DNA from: an uncultured Clostridia bacterium
Lineage (GTDB): Bacteria > Bacillota > Clostridia > Oscillospirales > Ruminococcaceae
Assembly: GCA_947383835.1 (NCBI GenBank)
Contig: CANDEV010000006.1
Location: 1-64,000, forward strand
Length of the DNA stretch: 64,000 bases
Direction: 5' to 3'
Every line of letters starts with the position of its first letter. Position 1 is the first letter of the stretch. The position numbers were made by a program, and so were the translations under genes. Positions 26,522-33,560 of the stretch are shown piece after piece. Under the pieces are notes generated by a model. That model was given only the letters and a program-made list of their open reading frames with translations, did no database searches and was not told the origin of the DNA.

Positions 26522-27276
26522 TGCCGCACCTCCTCGTCCGCAAGAGGTATGGTATTCTCGGCAAGAAATGCGGAAATTTCGTCGATCTCCTTAGCCCACG
26601 CTGCTATATCGTCCTGCGCCGCCTTGATTTTCCCGCGGAGTTCCTCCATTTTTTCCATACAAGCTTCCCAGACAATAGTGGGAACGCCTTTAGGAGCAGC
26701 GAGAAATTTTTCCCGCTCCGCCATATACGCCTCCATATCGGTATCGCCCGTGACCTCGCAGCAGAAGCCGTCAGACCCGGCAATTTCGTCAGCGGGGTTG
26801 ACATCTGCGGGAATTTCTGATATACTATTAGGTGAAGTAATTTCTTCTTTGGAATTTGAGCTTGTATCGTTGGCGGACGGTGCAGGCTCTTCTTTTTCGT
26901 CAAGTTTGTGACATAATCTGCTCACTGTTGCTTGTGGTACGCCTGTTTCTCTGACTATATCGGCTATAGACAGCCCCTGTTTGAAAAGCTCCGAGGTCTT
27001 ATGAGCCGTTTCAACGGGTGTTTTCTTACCTTTTGCCATATTATTTTCCTCCTTTGTATTAGGTATCTCCCAACCCTTTTCACGTATGGAAGCTATAAGC
27101 CCCATTACAGTGTCGGGCGGGACATCGTGTCTGTTCGCAAGATTTGATATTTGCAGAGCCATATGTAATCGGCGTGCAATTTCTGTCGGTGTCAATCCCT
27201 CTTGCAGAAGCTTGCACACTCGCTGCTCGTTCGGATTAAGAGACCGCTTTGCAGGCGGGTCAATCAGTATTCTCAT
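26518..27276 (-). CDS. HTH phage protein with an in-frame internal start
   Basis: 252 residues from MRILIDPPAKRSLNPNEQRV (27276, GAGGAGG upstream). Two helix-turn-helix units are visible: NEQRVCKLLQEGLTPTEIAR (about residue 17) and KTSELFKQGLSIADIVRETG then VPQATVSRLCHKLDE (about residue 95). A second ATG at 27039 (MAKGKKTPVETAHKT) has AAAGGAGGAAAATAAT directly upstream, so a 173-residue shorter form is likely made as well. The C-terminal 100 residues are acidic linker and coiled coil. Probably a DNA-binding early regulator or replication protein. Confidence 0.65.
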   Translation of the reverse strand: MRILIDPPAKRSLNPNEQRVCKLLQEGLTPTEIARRLHMALQISNLANRHDVPPDTVMGLIASIREKGWEIPNTKEENNMAKGKKTPVETAHKTSELFKQGLSIADIVRETGVPQATVSRLCHKLDEKEEPAPSANDTSSNSKEEITSPNSISEIPADVNPADEIAGSDGFCCEVTGDTDMEAYMAEREKFLAAPKGVPTIVWEACMEKMEELRGKIKAAQDDIAAWAKEIDEISAFLAENTIPLADEEVRQ

Positions 27277-27409
27277 CTTCAGCTTCCTCCTCGGGTATGC
27301 CGCCTGTTGCTCCGATGGTGAAGCACTGCACCAGTTCCAGCACAAATGCCACAAAGATTATGCTGCACATCACCGACAGGACGACTTCGCGCCTTAACAG
27401 CTTGTCCAT
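27260..27409 (-). CDS. Small single-pass membrane protein
   Basis: 49 residues (MDKLLRREVVLSVMCSIIFV, then AFVLELVQCFTIGATGG and an acidic tail). AAAGGAAGTG precedes the ATG at 27409. One membrane helix (residues about 9-28) has its acidic C-terminus outside or in the cytoplasm, undecided. It overlaps the next gene by 17 bases. The function is unknown. Confidence 0.55.
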   Translation of the reverse strand: MDKLLRREVVLSVMCSIIFVAFVLELVQCFTIGATGGIPEEEAEDENTD

Positions 27410-27431
27410 GTTTTTCACTTCCTTTTAACAG

Positions 27432-27740
27432 CTATGTCCAGCCGTATTTTTTCATTCGAGCCATCAAAAAATTATGAAAGCACGGCGTATCGGGGTTCTG
27501 CTCTTTCTGCTTTTCCCATTCGGCTTTCGACTCAAGATAGAACGGGTGGAATTCCATAAAAGCCTTTGCGACCTCGGGACGCTGCATAAGCCTGTTCACG
27601 GTATCGGCGACCCTTGCGTTCATGCTCTTTTTGCACCTGTCCAGTTCTTCGGGTGTAAGCTCATCAATGCGCTTTATCGTACCGTCCTCAAGAATAATTT
27701 TTGACGGTCGAGCACCAAGCTCCTTGTAAACTCTTGCCAT
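27432..27740 (-). CDS. Hypothetical phage early protein
   Basis: 102 residues from MARVYKELGARPSKIILEDG (27740); AAAGGAGTG lies upstream of this ATG, not of the earlier in-frame one. The sequence is charged and helical (LTPEELDRCKKSMNARVADT, FMEFHPFYLESKAEWEKQKE). No family recognised. Confidence 0.6.
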   Translation of the reverse strand: MARVYKELGARPSKIILEDGTIKRIDELTPEELDRCKKSMNARVADTVNRLMQRPEVAKAFMEFHPFYLESKAEWEKQKEQNPDTPCFHNFLMARMKKYGWT

Positions 27741-27783
27741 AATCTCACTCCTTTCTGACATTGTATGCGGGTTGCGGATTGTC

Positions 27784-28071
27784 CTATTTCATTGATAGTT
27801 CTTTGAGTTTATCTGTAATGCGTTCGACAGCGTTCCTCGCAGTGATAAGCTCAGTTCTGAGCCGTTCGCACTCTTTAGCGGTAGGGTACATATCGCGAAT
27901 TATACGCATACCGAACTCGCCGTAAAGACGCGCTATCTGTTTCTGCCCCTCATGCCCGCTGCTGCTTATGGACGGGTGACAGGCGTACACAAGCTCGATC
28001 TCCTCGTATTCGCTGTTGGTAGGGTGTCTTGTGCCCTCCGGCAGACGGTTTGTGAACTCGCTGTACATCAT
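27784..28071 (-). CDS. Hypothetical phage early protein
   Basis: 95 residues starting MMYSEFTNRLPEGTRHPTNS, with GEFGMRIIRDMYPTAKECER and a C-terminal coiled coil. The pattern YEEIELVYACHPSIS followed by G and basic residues is typical of small proteins of unknown function in Firmicutes prophage early operons. No function can be assigned. Confidence 0.6.
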   Translation of the reverse strand: MMYSEFTNRLPEGTRHPTNSEYEEIELVYACHPSISSSGHEGQKQIARLYGEFGMRIIRDMYPTAKECERLRTELITARNAVERITDKLKELSMK

Positions 28072-28077
28072 TTTAGG

Positions 28078-28317
28078 TCAGCTCCTTTCAATCCGTTTAG
28101 AACCGTTTATGTATTCCGATGTTTTTATAATTTCTACAGTTCGTCTGTTCCATTTTCTTACCGCCCTATCGTGCCAACCATTTCCGTCATCTACACCCTC
28201 AACGATATGGGCATCACAATCTTTGCAACGAATAGTCGTACCGCTCTCGTATACGTGTGTCCAATCTTCAAGTTCGGGTTCTCCTCCGCAGAATGGACAC
28301 GGTTTAAGTTTTTCCAT
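28078..28317 (-). CDS. Lar-like restriction alleviation / zinc-finger protein
   Basis: 79 residues from MEKLKPCPFCGGEPELEDWT (28317), after AAAGGAGAAG. The CPFCGG knuckle, CKDC, and the terminal W-N-R-R motif (GWHDRAVRKWNRRTV) are the hallmark of the Lar family, first described as alleviating type I restriction in E. coli. In Gram-positive phages the function is not established. Confidence 0.85.
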   Translation of the reverse strand: MEKLKPCPFCGGEPELEDWTHVYESGTTIRCKDCDAHIVEGVDDGNGWHDRAVRKWNRRTVEIIKTSEYINGSKRIERS

Positions 28318-28333
28318 GTTTATCTTCTCCTTT

Positions 28334-28528
28334 TCAATCAGCCACAAGGTCGTCCATGGTGCAGTTAAGAGCTTTAGCTATATCTGCAAGGACGGCAACG
28401 CTTGGTATTTTTCTTCCTGTCTCAATGTGTGATATCATAATTTGTGTTATACCCGCCTTGGAGGCAAGCTCTGTTTGGTTGAGCCCGCTTTCTTCACGGT
28501 ATTTTCTTACGTTTTTTCCTACGCTCAT
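28334..28528 (-). CDS. XRE-family repressor-like regulator
   Basis: 64 residues from MSVGKNVRKYREESGLNQTE (28528; AAAGGA upstream). It is a single helix-turn-helix domain of the Cro/C1 type (ASKAGITQIMISHIETGRKI). It is the first gene of the minus-strand early operon, downstream of promoter 28628-28656 whose spacer is filled by an operator palindrome. Its size and position fit a Cro-like regulator; the CI-like partner may be the gene at 30027. Confidence 0.88.
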   Translation of the reverse strand: MSVGKNVRKYREESGLNQTELASKAGITQIMISHIETGRKIPSVAVLADIAKALNCTMDDLVAD

Positions 28529-28569
28529 TTTATCAATCCTTTCTTGACATTTTACCCGTTTAGTGGTAT

Positions 28570-28622
28570 CATAGTAATAAAAAGAAATCTTAGGGATTTT
28601 TATGCCCTTATTTATTACTATG
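28570..28622 (-). promoter_or_regulatory. 5' leader stem-loop of the early operon
   Basis: CATAGTAATAAA (28570-28581) and TTTATTACTATG (28611-28622) are perfect 12-bp inverted repeats. The predicted minus-strand transcription start is near 28621, so the early transcript would begin with this hairpin (29-base loop containing a smaller AGGG/CCCT stem). It could stabilise the 5' end or act as an antitermination signal. Confidence 0.45.
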
Positions 28623-28627
28623 GTATT

Positions 28628-28680
28628 ATTATACTTCCTCTTTTGAGGAATGTCAAGATTATTTTTCCTCAAAAGAGGAA
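28628..28680 (-). promoter_or_regulatory. Early promoter with operator in its spacer, plus second operator
   Basis: On the minus strand TTGACA (28656-28651), a 17-base spacer and TATAAT (28633-28628) make a consensus promoter. The spacer is filled by the 16-bp operator TTCCTCTTTTGAGGAA (28635-28650). A second copy in the other orientation, TTCCTCAAAAGAGGAA, lies at 28665-28680, centre to centre 30 bp. It drives the XRE gene and early operon. Confidence 0.8.
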
Positions 28681-28827
28681 AAATGTTAAATTTAACAAAA
28701 CTTAGCAAATAGATTTATCTAAAATGCCAGTTATAAGAAAATAAAAAAAAGATTTACTCTAAAATAAAAGAGTAAATCTAATGGGATGTGATAGTTTGCT
28801 TGAAGCTTTAGAAAAATTTCACCCGGA

Positions 28828-29244
28828 GTGTTAAATATTGTTTCAATCAGCGGAACTGCAGCGGGAATAATAAGCTTATTTATTACTATTTTTACTTTTA
28901 AAAATACAAATAAGATAAAAAAAGAACTTATTAATAAAAAAATTTCAAATTCCAATATAAAAATAATAAACGATCATTTAAATTGGTTAATAGCTATGTC
29001 AAATGCGCTAAATAAAGATACAGACATCAGAGGCGATGAAATACATAGACGAATTTATGACGTTATTACAAGTTTAAAAGAATGTAATTTATTTAAAAAT
29101 CCAATGGTTTTCATAAAATATTTAGGAATAAAGCAACAGTATAAAATTTTAGAGAAATGCAAATACAACAATAAGGAAAAGGTCTTTGATGGTCTTAATC
29201 AAATTTACAAATATTTGAAGACTATTATAGAACATTTAAAATAA
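28828..29244 (+). CDS. AT-rich hypothetical protein with one N-terminal membrane segment
   Basis: 138 residues from GTG 28828 (MLNIVSISGTAAGIISLFIT). The membrane helix is at residues about 5-23, followed by a Lys/Asn/Ile-rich cytosolic helical domain (NDHLNWLIAMSNALNKD, RRIYDVITSLKECNLFKNP). The ribosome binding site is poor; a 17-codon ORF (ATG 28781) ends at its start, so translation may be coupled. Base composition is far more AT-rich than the lytic genes, which suggests separate origin. It pairs with the next gene between the two XRE regulators, a usual place for lysogeny-expressed defence or superinfection-exclusion genes. No family recognised. Confidence 0.55.
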   Translation: MLNIVSISGTAAGIISLFITIFTFKNTNKIKKELINKKISNSNIKIINDHLNWLIAMSNALNKDTDIRGDEIHRRIYDVITSLKECNLFKNPMVFIKYLGIKQQYKILEKCKYNNKEKVFDGLNQIYKYLKTIIEHLK

Positions 29245-29263
29245 TTATAGTGAGGTGTTAATT

Positions 29264-29689
29264 ATGTCAATAGAATGGTTTGACAGAAACGTTATATTTG
29301 TACAAAAGCTTATTAATATGACATTAAAAAAGAAATTAACATGGAATTATTATTACAATGATACATTTTATTTTAAAGACGAAAATTTTAAATTCTTTCA
29401 TCATGAATTTTGTTGGCTAGATTCAAATAGTTCTTTTTTTACTCAAATTAATGATACAACTATAATATTAGCATATGAAATTAACGAGAATGGAAAAGAC
29501 GGTTCTATTTCATCTATGTACAGACTCTTAGTTGGTGAAACAGGAGAAAATGGCTATATAGACGAAATAAAACTTGATGAAAATCATTACCCGCTCTTAA
29601 TTGAATTGTCATATCATATAAAGGGAATTTTAGGACAAATGAACCCTAAAGCTGAAAAATTTATTGATATGCTTATTGATAAAAAATGA
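29264..29689 (+). CDS. AT-rich hypothetical protein, partner of the upstream membrane protein
   Basis: 141 residues from MSIEWFDRNVIFVQKLINMT (29264, GAGGTG upstream). The protein is soluble and beta-rich in the middle (NDTFYFKDENFKFFHHEFCW, DTTIILAYEINENGKDGSIS) with C-terminal helices. It starts 19 bases after the membrane protein, so the two form one AT-rich cassette. I do not recognise the family. Expression from the prophage would fit a role in the lysogen. Confidence 0.6.
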   Translation: MSIEWFDRNVIFVQKLINMTLKKKLTWNYYYNDTFYFKDENFKFFHHEFCWLDSNSSFFTQINDTTIILAYEINENGKDGSISSMYRLLVGETGENGYIDEIKLDENHYPLLIELSYHIKGILGQMNPKAEKFIDMLIDKK

Positions 29690-29697
29690 GTCGTTAT

Positions 29698-29937
29698 TTA
29701 TATATCTTGTGGGTTATTATAAGTTACGTTATGCTCCATTAAAAAATTTATTCCATTATGATTTAATAGTGCACATAATTCATATATAGTAAAAGAAAAT
29801 ACAAAGTCACAATTGCCATAACATTTGGCTCCAATATTTTCTCCGATTTTTTCAAAATATAATTTGTTTCTACATTCGGGACAAATCATTGTTGAAAAAA
29901 TCGTATTTGAGTTTCTGATAATTGTTTCGTAATCCAT
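29698..29937 (-). CDS. Small zinc-ribbon protein in the immunity region
   Basis: 79 residues from MDYETIIRNSNTIFSTMICP (29937). Cys pairs in MICPECRNKL and AKCYGNCDF form a likely zinc ribbon. AAAAGG lies upstream. Its promoter (29982-30010) is a duplicate of the early promoter, with the same operator in its spacer, so it should be repressed together with the early operon. The function is unknown. Confidence 0.6.
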   Translation of the reverse strand: MDYETIIRNSNTIFSTMICPECRNKLYFEKIGENIGAKCYGNCDFVFSFTIYELCALLNHNGINFLMEHNVTYNNPQDI

Positions 29938-29981
29938 AAGACACACAACCTTTTTCAAAATTCAGCTTATGCTGTAATTAT

Positions 29982-30010
29982 ATTATATTTCCTCTTTTGA
30001 GGAACGTCAA
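29982..30010 (-). promoter_or_regulatory. Second operator-in-spacer promoter
   Basis: On the minus strand TTGACG (30010-30005), 17 bases, and TATAAT (29987-29982). The spacer holds operator TTCCTCTTTTGAGGAA (29989-30004), identical to 28635-28650. It lies between the zinc-ribbon gene and the plus-strand XRE gene at 30027, so a bound repressor could control both. Confidence 0.78.
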
Positions 30011-30026
30011 GAGGAGCTGAAAAAAA

Positions 30027-30353
30027 ATGACTTTTGTAGAAAAGTTAGATGATTTAATTTCACAAAAGGGGATAACAAGAAATAAGTTGCTTTTGGAATT
30101 AAATTTAGGTAAAAATTCATTTGTAAATTGGACTAATAGGGGTACACTTCCAAATGGAGAAACAATATTAGCCCTTGCTGAATATTTTGGTGTATCATCA
30201 GATTACTTACTCGGTATTGAAAAATCAAATGATAAATATGTTAGCATACCAAAGGATAGCCTTATTGCTTTGATTGAGAACATGACTCCTGAGAGTCGTC
30301 AGAAACTTGAGGACTTTGTAAAGAACGATTTTCGATTTGATTTGAAAGAATAA
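30027..30353 (+). CDS. XRE-family prophage repressor (CI-like)
   Basis: 108 residues starting MTFVEKLDDLISQKGITRNK after GAGGAG. The N-terminal helix-turn-helix is of the phage CI-like type (LLLELNLGKNSFVNWTNRGT, LPNGETILALAEYFGVSSDY, LLGIEKS). The C-terminal 40 residues (ALIENMTPESRQKLEDFVKN) are a dimerisation helix, without a LexA-type protease domain. Its own 5' region contains the shared operator (29989-30004). It is the best candidate for the lysogeny repressor. Confidence 0.85.
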   Translation: MTFVEKLDDLISQKGITRNKLLLELNLGKNSFVNWTNRGTLPNGETILALAEYFGVSSDYLLGIEKSNDKYVSIPKDSLIALIENMTPESRQKLEDFVKNDFRFDLKE

Positions 30354-30417
30354 ATTTCAGTATTTCATCAAATTTATCGGACTGGATTATTTTCTCGGCT
30401 ATTTTTTCATTTTTCAT
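30262..30417 (-). CDS. Possible small protein antisense to the repressor 3' end
   Basis: 51 codons from ATG 30417 (MKNEKIAEKIIQSDKFDEIL) with GAGGT eight bases upstream. The first 24 residues read like a genuine helix; the rest is antisense to the XRE gene and low in information. It is either a short real gene or chance. Confidence 0.3.
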   Translation of the reverse strand: MKNEKIAEKIIQSDKFDEILKFILSNQIENRSLQSPQVSDDSQESCSQSKQ

Positions 30418-30476
30418 AATATGTACCTCGTTTCATAAAATTTATTGTGTTGAGATTATATAAATACTACACGAAA

Positions 30477-30634
30477 AAGTCAATAGTAAAACTGAACAAT
30501 TTTTTTGCTACATTTTTAACAGTTTAACCATTAATTGATTATTTAAAAGTTAAGATGCGGTACAGTTGGCTTTTATAATAAATATTATAGAACAATCGTT
30601 TCGATAAGTCAATAGTGATATTGAACAAATGTTC
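30477..30634. promoter_or_regulatory. Direct repeats and a LexA/DinR-like box upstream of the recombinase operon
   Basis: Two 23-bp direct repeats (30477-30499 and 30606-30628, 20 of 23 identical, core AGTCAATAGT then TGAACAA). The second overlaps GAACAAATGTTC (30623-30634), which fits the Gram-positive SOS box GAAC-N4-GTTC. A weaker GAACAATCGTTT lies at 30590-30601. The rest of the 370-base gap is AT-rich without a clear gene. Confidence 0.45.
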
Positions 30635-30660
30635 CGTAAATAATTCTATATTTTTACACA

Positions 30661-30689
30661 TTGACATTTTGTTCGATTTGGGGTATGAT
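30661..30689 (+). promoter_or_regulatory. Promoter of the zinc-ribbon/recombinase operon
   Basis: TTGACA (30661-30666), a 17-base spacer, TATGAT (30684-30689). The start codon at 30722 follows a GGAG site. It probably drives 30722 through the serine recombinase. Confidence 0.65.
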
Positions 30690-30721
30690 GTGCAAAAAGA
30701 TAACAGATTGGAGTGATAAAT

Positions 30722-31474
30722 ATGGCAAAATGCAAACGCTGCGGAAGAAAAGGTTTGTTTTTCAAGGTGAATGCAGATAGTTTATGCTTTGATTGTGCTG
30801 CTATTGAGGCTGAGGATAAAGGACTTGCCGAGGCAGAACAAGCGGAAAATAGATTACCAGAATTACAGCCCATTCCACACACTTCAATTTTCAAATACAA
30901 TGATTGCGATATAAACAAAGAGCATAATATTAAAGCTAAAGATAATCAGTTGATATATGCTAAAAAAGCTGATTATGTAGAAGTTGTTTCACATTGCTGT
31001 TGCTCTGAGTGTGCAAAGTATAGGTTTAGAATTTACAATATTTCAGGAAGAGATAAAAGATTTCCTATGTTGCCTGATTATGTAAAGAATTATTCATGGC
31101 ATTGTGGTTTATCATTATATCCTTTTTATTTAGGCATAAGCAGGATGACGTGGACTAAGAAAATTTTAAATGAAATAGACGAGTTGATTGAATACAGCAA
31201 CCGCCCATTTGTTGATGATCGTGAAGATGAAGAAATTGAACGTTATAACAGAATTTTAGCGAAAAACAAGCAGGATTACATAGACGGAGTGAACAATAAA
31301 CAAGCTTGCGCGGAATATGAGCAGATACTTGCTGTTCTTCCTGACATTGCTCCCAAAAATCAAGGCGGGTATTTGAGAATGAAAAAGTCAAACAGTGCAA
31401 ATTTTCAGAAGCTGAAAGAAAAAGCTGTTTTGGCGGGAATTGAAATAAAAGATTTTGATAATAGCGAGGTATAA
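30722..31474 (+). CDS. Zinc-ribbon protein of the prophage lysogeny arm
   Basis: 250 residues from MAKCKRCGRKGLFFKVNADS (30722). The N-terminal treble-clef-like zinc ribbon CKRC...LCFDC is followed by an acidic helix, a second Cys cluster (HCCCSECAKYRFRIYNISGR) and a helical C-terminus (EYEQILAVLPDIAPKNQGGY). Proteins of this plan often lie beside site-specific recombinases in Firmicutes prophages; their job is unknown. It forms an operon with the membrane protein and recombinase. Confidence 0.65.
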   Translation: MAKCKRCGRKGLFFKVNADSLCFDCAAIEAEDKGLAEAEQAENRLPELQPIPHTSIFKYNDCDINKEHNIKAKDNQLIYAKKADYVEVVSHCCCSECAKYRFRIYNISGRDKRFPMLPDYVKNYSWHCGLSLYPFYLGISRMTWTKKILNEIDELIEYSNRPFVDDREDEEIERYNRILAKNKQDYIDGVNNKQACAEYEQILAVLPDIAPKNQGGYLRMKKSNSANFQKLKEKAVLAGIEIKDFDNSEV

Positions 31475-31485
31475 AGACATTACAT

Positions 31486-32019
31486 ATGAAACCGCTTAAA
31501 CCCAGATATAATCAAAGAGTATTTGATAAAATACGAGAACTGGAAGGTAAGTATGAACCAAGAAGGTATTTTAGATACCAACGCCGAGGATTGCGATACT
31601 CACTTCCTACCTCTATTAAAAATACTTGTCGATATATTGACCGCAATATTATAAATATTTTTGGCAATGGAATTTATAAAAACTATGGACGTATAGATTT
31701 TAATACAAAACAGCTTTACAACCTATACGCCTCGGTCTTTATTGGTTTAGTAACAGGAGTATTAGTTAATGTGATTAATATTGATTTATCCAGTTTTTTA
31801 AATCAGGATGTTAATATTCCCACAAGAATAGTTTTAGGTTTAATAGCTGGTAGCATTATGTTAATTCCGATGACTATAGTAGTAGCGATAGTTTTTCTAA
31901 CTGTATTTTTATTGCAAAAAGATTATTTAAACGAATACGACTTGTTTATAATGCCGTATGAACGTCAAAAAATTGTAAAAGAACTTGAAAAGAGATTGCC
32001 ATATAGAGGCTTATTTTGA
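31486..32019 (+). CDS. Hypothetical prophage membrane protein
   Basis: 177 residues, basic N-terminus (MKPLKPRYNQRVFDKIRELE, many Arg/Tyr). It has two strong membrane helices (YASVFIGLVTGVLVNVINI at about 82-100 and VLGLIAGSIMLIPMTIVVAI with extension at about 115-145), and a cytosolic tail (YERQKIVKELEKRLPYRGLF). It sits between the zinc-ribbon gene and the recombinase. No family recognised; a membrane-acting lysogeny factor is possible. Confidence 0.6.
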   Translation: MKPLKPRYNQRVFDKIRELEGKYEPRRYFRYQRRGLRYSLPTSIKNTCRYIDRNIINIFGNGIYKNYGRIDFNTKQLYNLYASVFIGLVTGVLVNVINIDLSSFLNQDVNIPTRIVLGLIAGSIMLIPMTIVVAIVFLTVFLLQKDYLNEYDLFIMPYERQKIVKELEKRLPYRGLF

Positions 32020-32055
32020 CAAACATAGAAAATAAAAGTACATACGCATTGTGTA

Positions 32056-32077
32056 GTCCTCCAACAGTTGGAGAACC
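32056..32077 (+). repeat. Dispersed 22-bp near-palindrome, copy 4
   Basis: GTCCTCCAAC, A, GTTGGAGAACC lies 20 bases before the recombinase start, just ahead of its ribosome binding site. It is well placed to act as an operator or as a recombinase-linked binding site. Other copies: 9008, 15711, 25390. Confidence 0.55.
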
Positions 32078-32096
32078 TAACGAAAGGAGCCACGCC

Positions 32097-33527
32097 ATGA
32101 AAATCGGAGCCGCATATATAAGAGTCTCCACGGATATGCAGCTTGAGCTTTCCCCGGAAAGCCAGCTCAAAGCCATAAGGGACTACGCAAAAAATAACGA
32201 CATTATCCTCTCCAACGAGTTTATTTTCAGGGACGAGGGTATTAGCGGAAGGAAAGCCGAGAAGCGTCCCGATTTTATGCGCATGATCGCCGTAGCCAAA
32301 AGCAAGCCCAAGCCTTTTGACGTGATCCTTATTTGGAAGTTCTCCCGTTTCGCTCGAAACCGTGAGGACAGTATTGTGTACAAATCCATGCTCCGCAAGC
32401 AATGCGGCATTGATGTTATCTCCATTTCGGAGCAGCTCGGCGAGGACAAGACCTCTATACTTATCGAGGCTCTGCTTGAGGCTATGGACGAGTACTACTC
32501 CATAAACCTTGCCGAAGAGGTAAAGCGTGGCATGACCGAGAAAGCACGTAGGGGAGGAGTAGTCGCTGCACCGCCTTTCGGGTATGCGGCGGGAAAAGAT
32601 TGCTTTGTGATAGACCCCGAACGTGCTGAAATTGTCCGTCAAATATTTGATAAATTTGTAAACGGGGAGCGCACTCTCGGTATCGCAAAATGGCTCAACG
32701 ATACAGGCGTTACCACCAAAAGCGGTAAGCCGTTCGCAAACCGTACCGTCGAGTACATATTGGGCAATCCTGTCTATATCGGCAAGGTGCGCTGGAACAC
32801 CAACGGAAAAGCAACGGCGACCTCCCGGTACATTCCAACCGAGGACACCATAATCACTGACGGCAAGCACGAGCCTATAACTACCGTGGAAACGTTCAAC
32901 AAGGCGCAGGAGATTATGGCAGCCGTAAAAAAGAAGTATCCGAAGCATTCGCCCCAGTCCGTATCTACCTATATGCTAAGAGGTCTTGTGCACTGCGACA
33001 ACTGCGGCGCAACGCTTACAATGTCCGCAAAGGGTAAGGGTCTGCAATGCTACCGCTACACACACGGGCAGTGCAAAATTTCTCACTATGTTTCTATGGA
33101 CAAAATAAACGGTGCGGTATCTGCACGTCTCCAAGCCGATTCTATGCTTGAGCATTTTTATGTCAAATCAAGCTCAAAAGGGGACAGTGGCAAAGCGGAG
33201 TACCTCAAAGCCTGCATAAAAAAAGAGCGCTCCAAGCTGGAACGCATTAAGGCTGCCTATGAGAACGGCATTGACACTCTTGAGGAGTACAGAGATAACA
33301 AGCAGAAAATTTCTGCGGGTATACAGGATTTGGAAAAACGTTTGGGCGAGTGTGGGGACTGTACCGAGAAGCTTATCGACATCAGAAACGAGATAAGCGA
33401 GGCATACGAAATGTCTGTAAGTCCTAATGTTACCGAGGACGTCAAGAATGAAGTCTTGCGGGCTCTTATTGAAAGAATAGAGTATAATCGCTCTACCGGT
33501 GATGTAGAGATTTTTTATAGAGCGTAA
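32097..33527 (+). CDS. Large serine recombinase (prophage integrase)
   Basis: 476 residues from MKIGAAYIRVSTDMQLELSP (32097, AAAGGAG upstream). The N-terminal resolvase domain has catalytic Ser in YIRVSTDMQ, and ILIWKFSRFARNREDS with the Arg residues. The recombinase domain spans about 160-290 (PPFGYAAGKDCF, RTLGIAKWLNDTGVTTKSGK, YILGNPVYIGKVRWN). A zinc ribbon (HCDNCGATLTMSA...LQCYRYTHGQC) and a C-terminal coiled coil follow. It ends 14 bases before the cotJC coding sequence, so it is the enzyme that put the prophage there and can remove it. No directionality factor was recognised. Confidence 0.95.
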   Translation: MKIGAAYIRVSTDMQLELSPESQLKAIRDYAKNNDIILSNEFIFRDEGISGRKAEKRPDFMRMIAVAKSKPKPFDVILIWKFSRFARNREDSIVYKSMLRKQCGIDVISISEQLGEDKTSILIEALLEAMDEYYSINLAEEVKRGMTEKARRGGVVAAPPFGYAAGKDCFVIDPERAEIVRQIFDKFVNGERTLGIAKWLNDTGVTTKSGKPFANRTVEYILGNPVYIGKVRWNTNGKATATSRYIPTEDTIITDGKHEPITTVETFNKAQEIMAAVKKKYPKHSPQSVSTYMLRGLVHCDNCGATLTMSAKGKGLQCYRYTHGQCKISHYVSMDKINGAVSARLQADSMLEHFYVKSSSKGDSGKAEYLKACIKKERSKLERIKAAYENGIDTLEEYRDNKQKISAGIQDLEKRLGECGDCTEKLIDIRNEISEAYEMSVSPNVTEDVKNEVLRALIERIEYNRSTGDVEIFYRA

Positions 33528-33560
33528 TTATATCTTTTTACATCTTGGCGGTCCTGACGG
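33525..33560. other. Prophage right junction (attR) inside cotJC
   Basis: The recombinase stop TAA is at 33525-33527. From about 33541 the sequence reads in frame as CotJC (HLGGPDGELAASLRYLNQRY). Family CotJC proteins are continuous through GGPDGELAAS, so the crossover lies at or just before GGCGGTCCTGACGG (33547-33560). The left junction is outside the window, so the exact core cannot be defined. Confidence 0.75.

Noticed and set aside
32016..32096. Recombinase start at TTG 32016
   Set aside because: The extension covers the 22-bp palindrome and lacks family similarity; ATG 32097 has AAAGGAG and the typical MKIGAAYIRVS start.
31965..32948. 327-codon minus-strand frame
   Set aside because: Complement of the serine recombinase, whose motifs are unambiguous.
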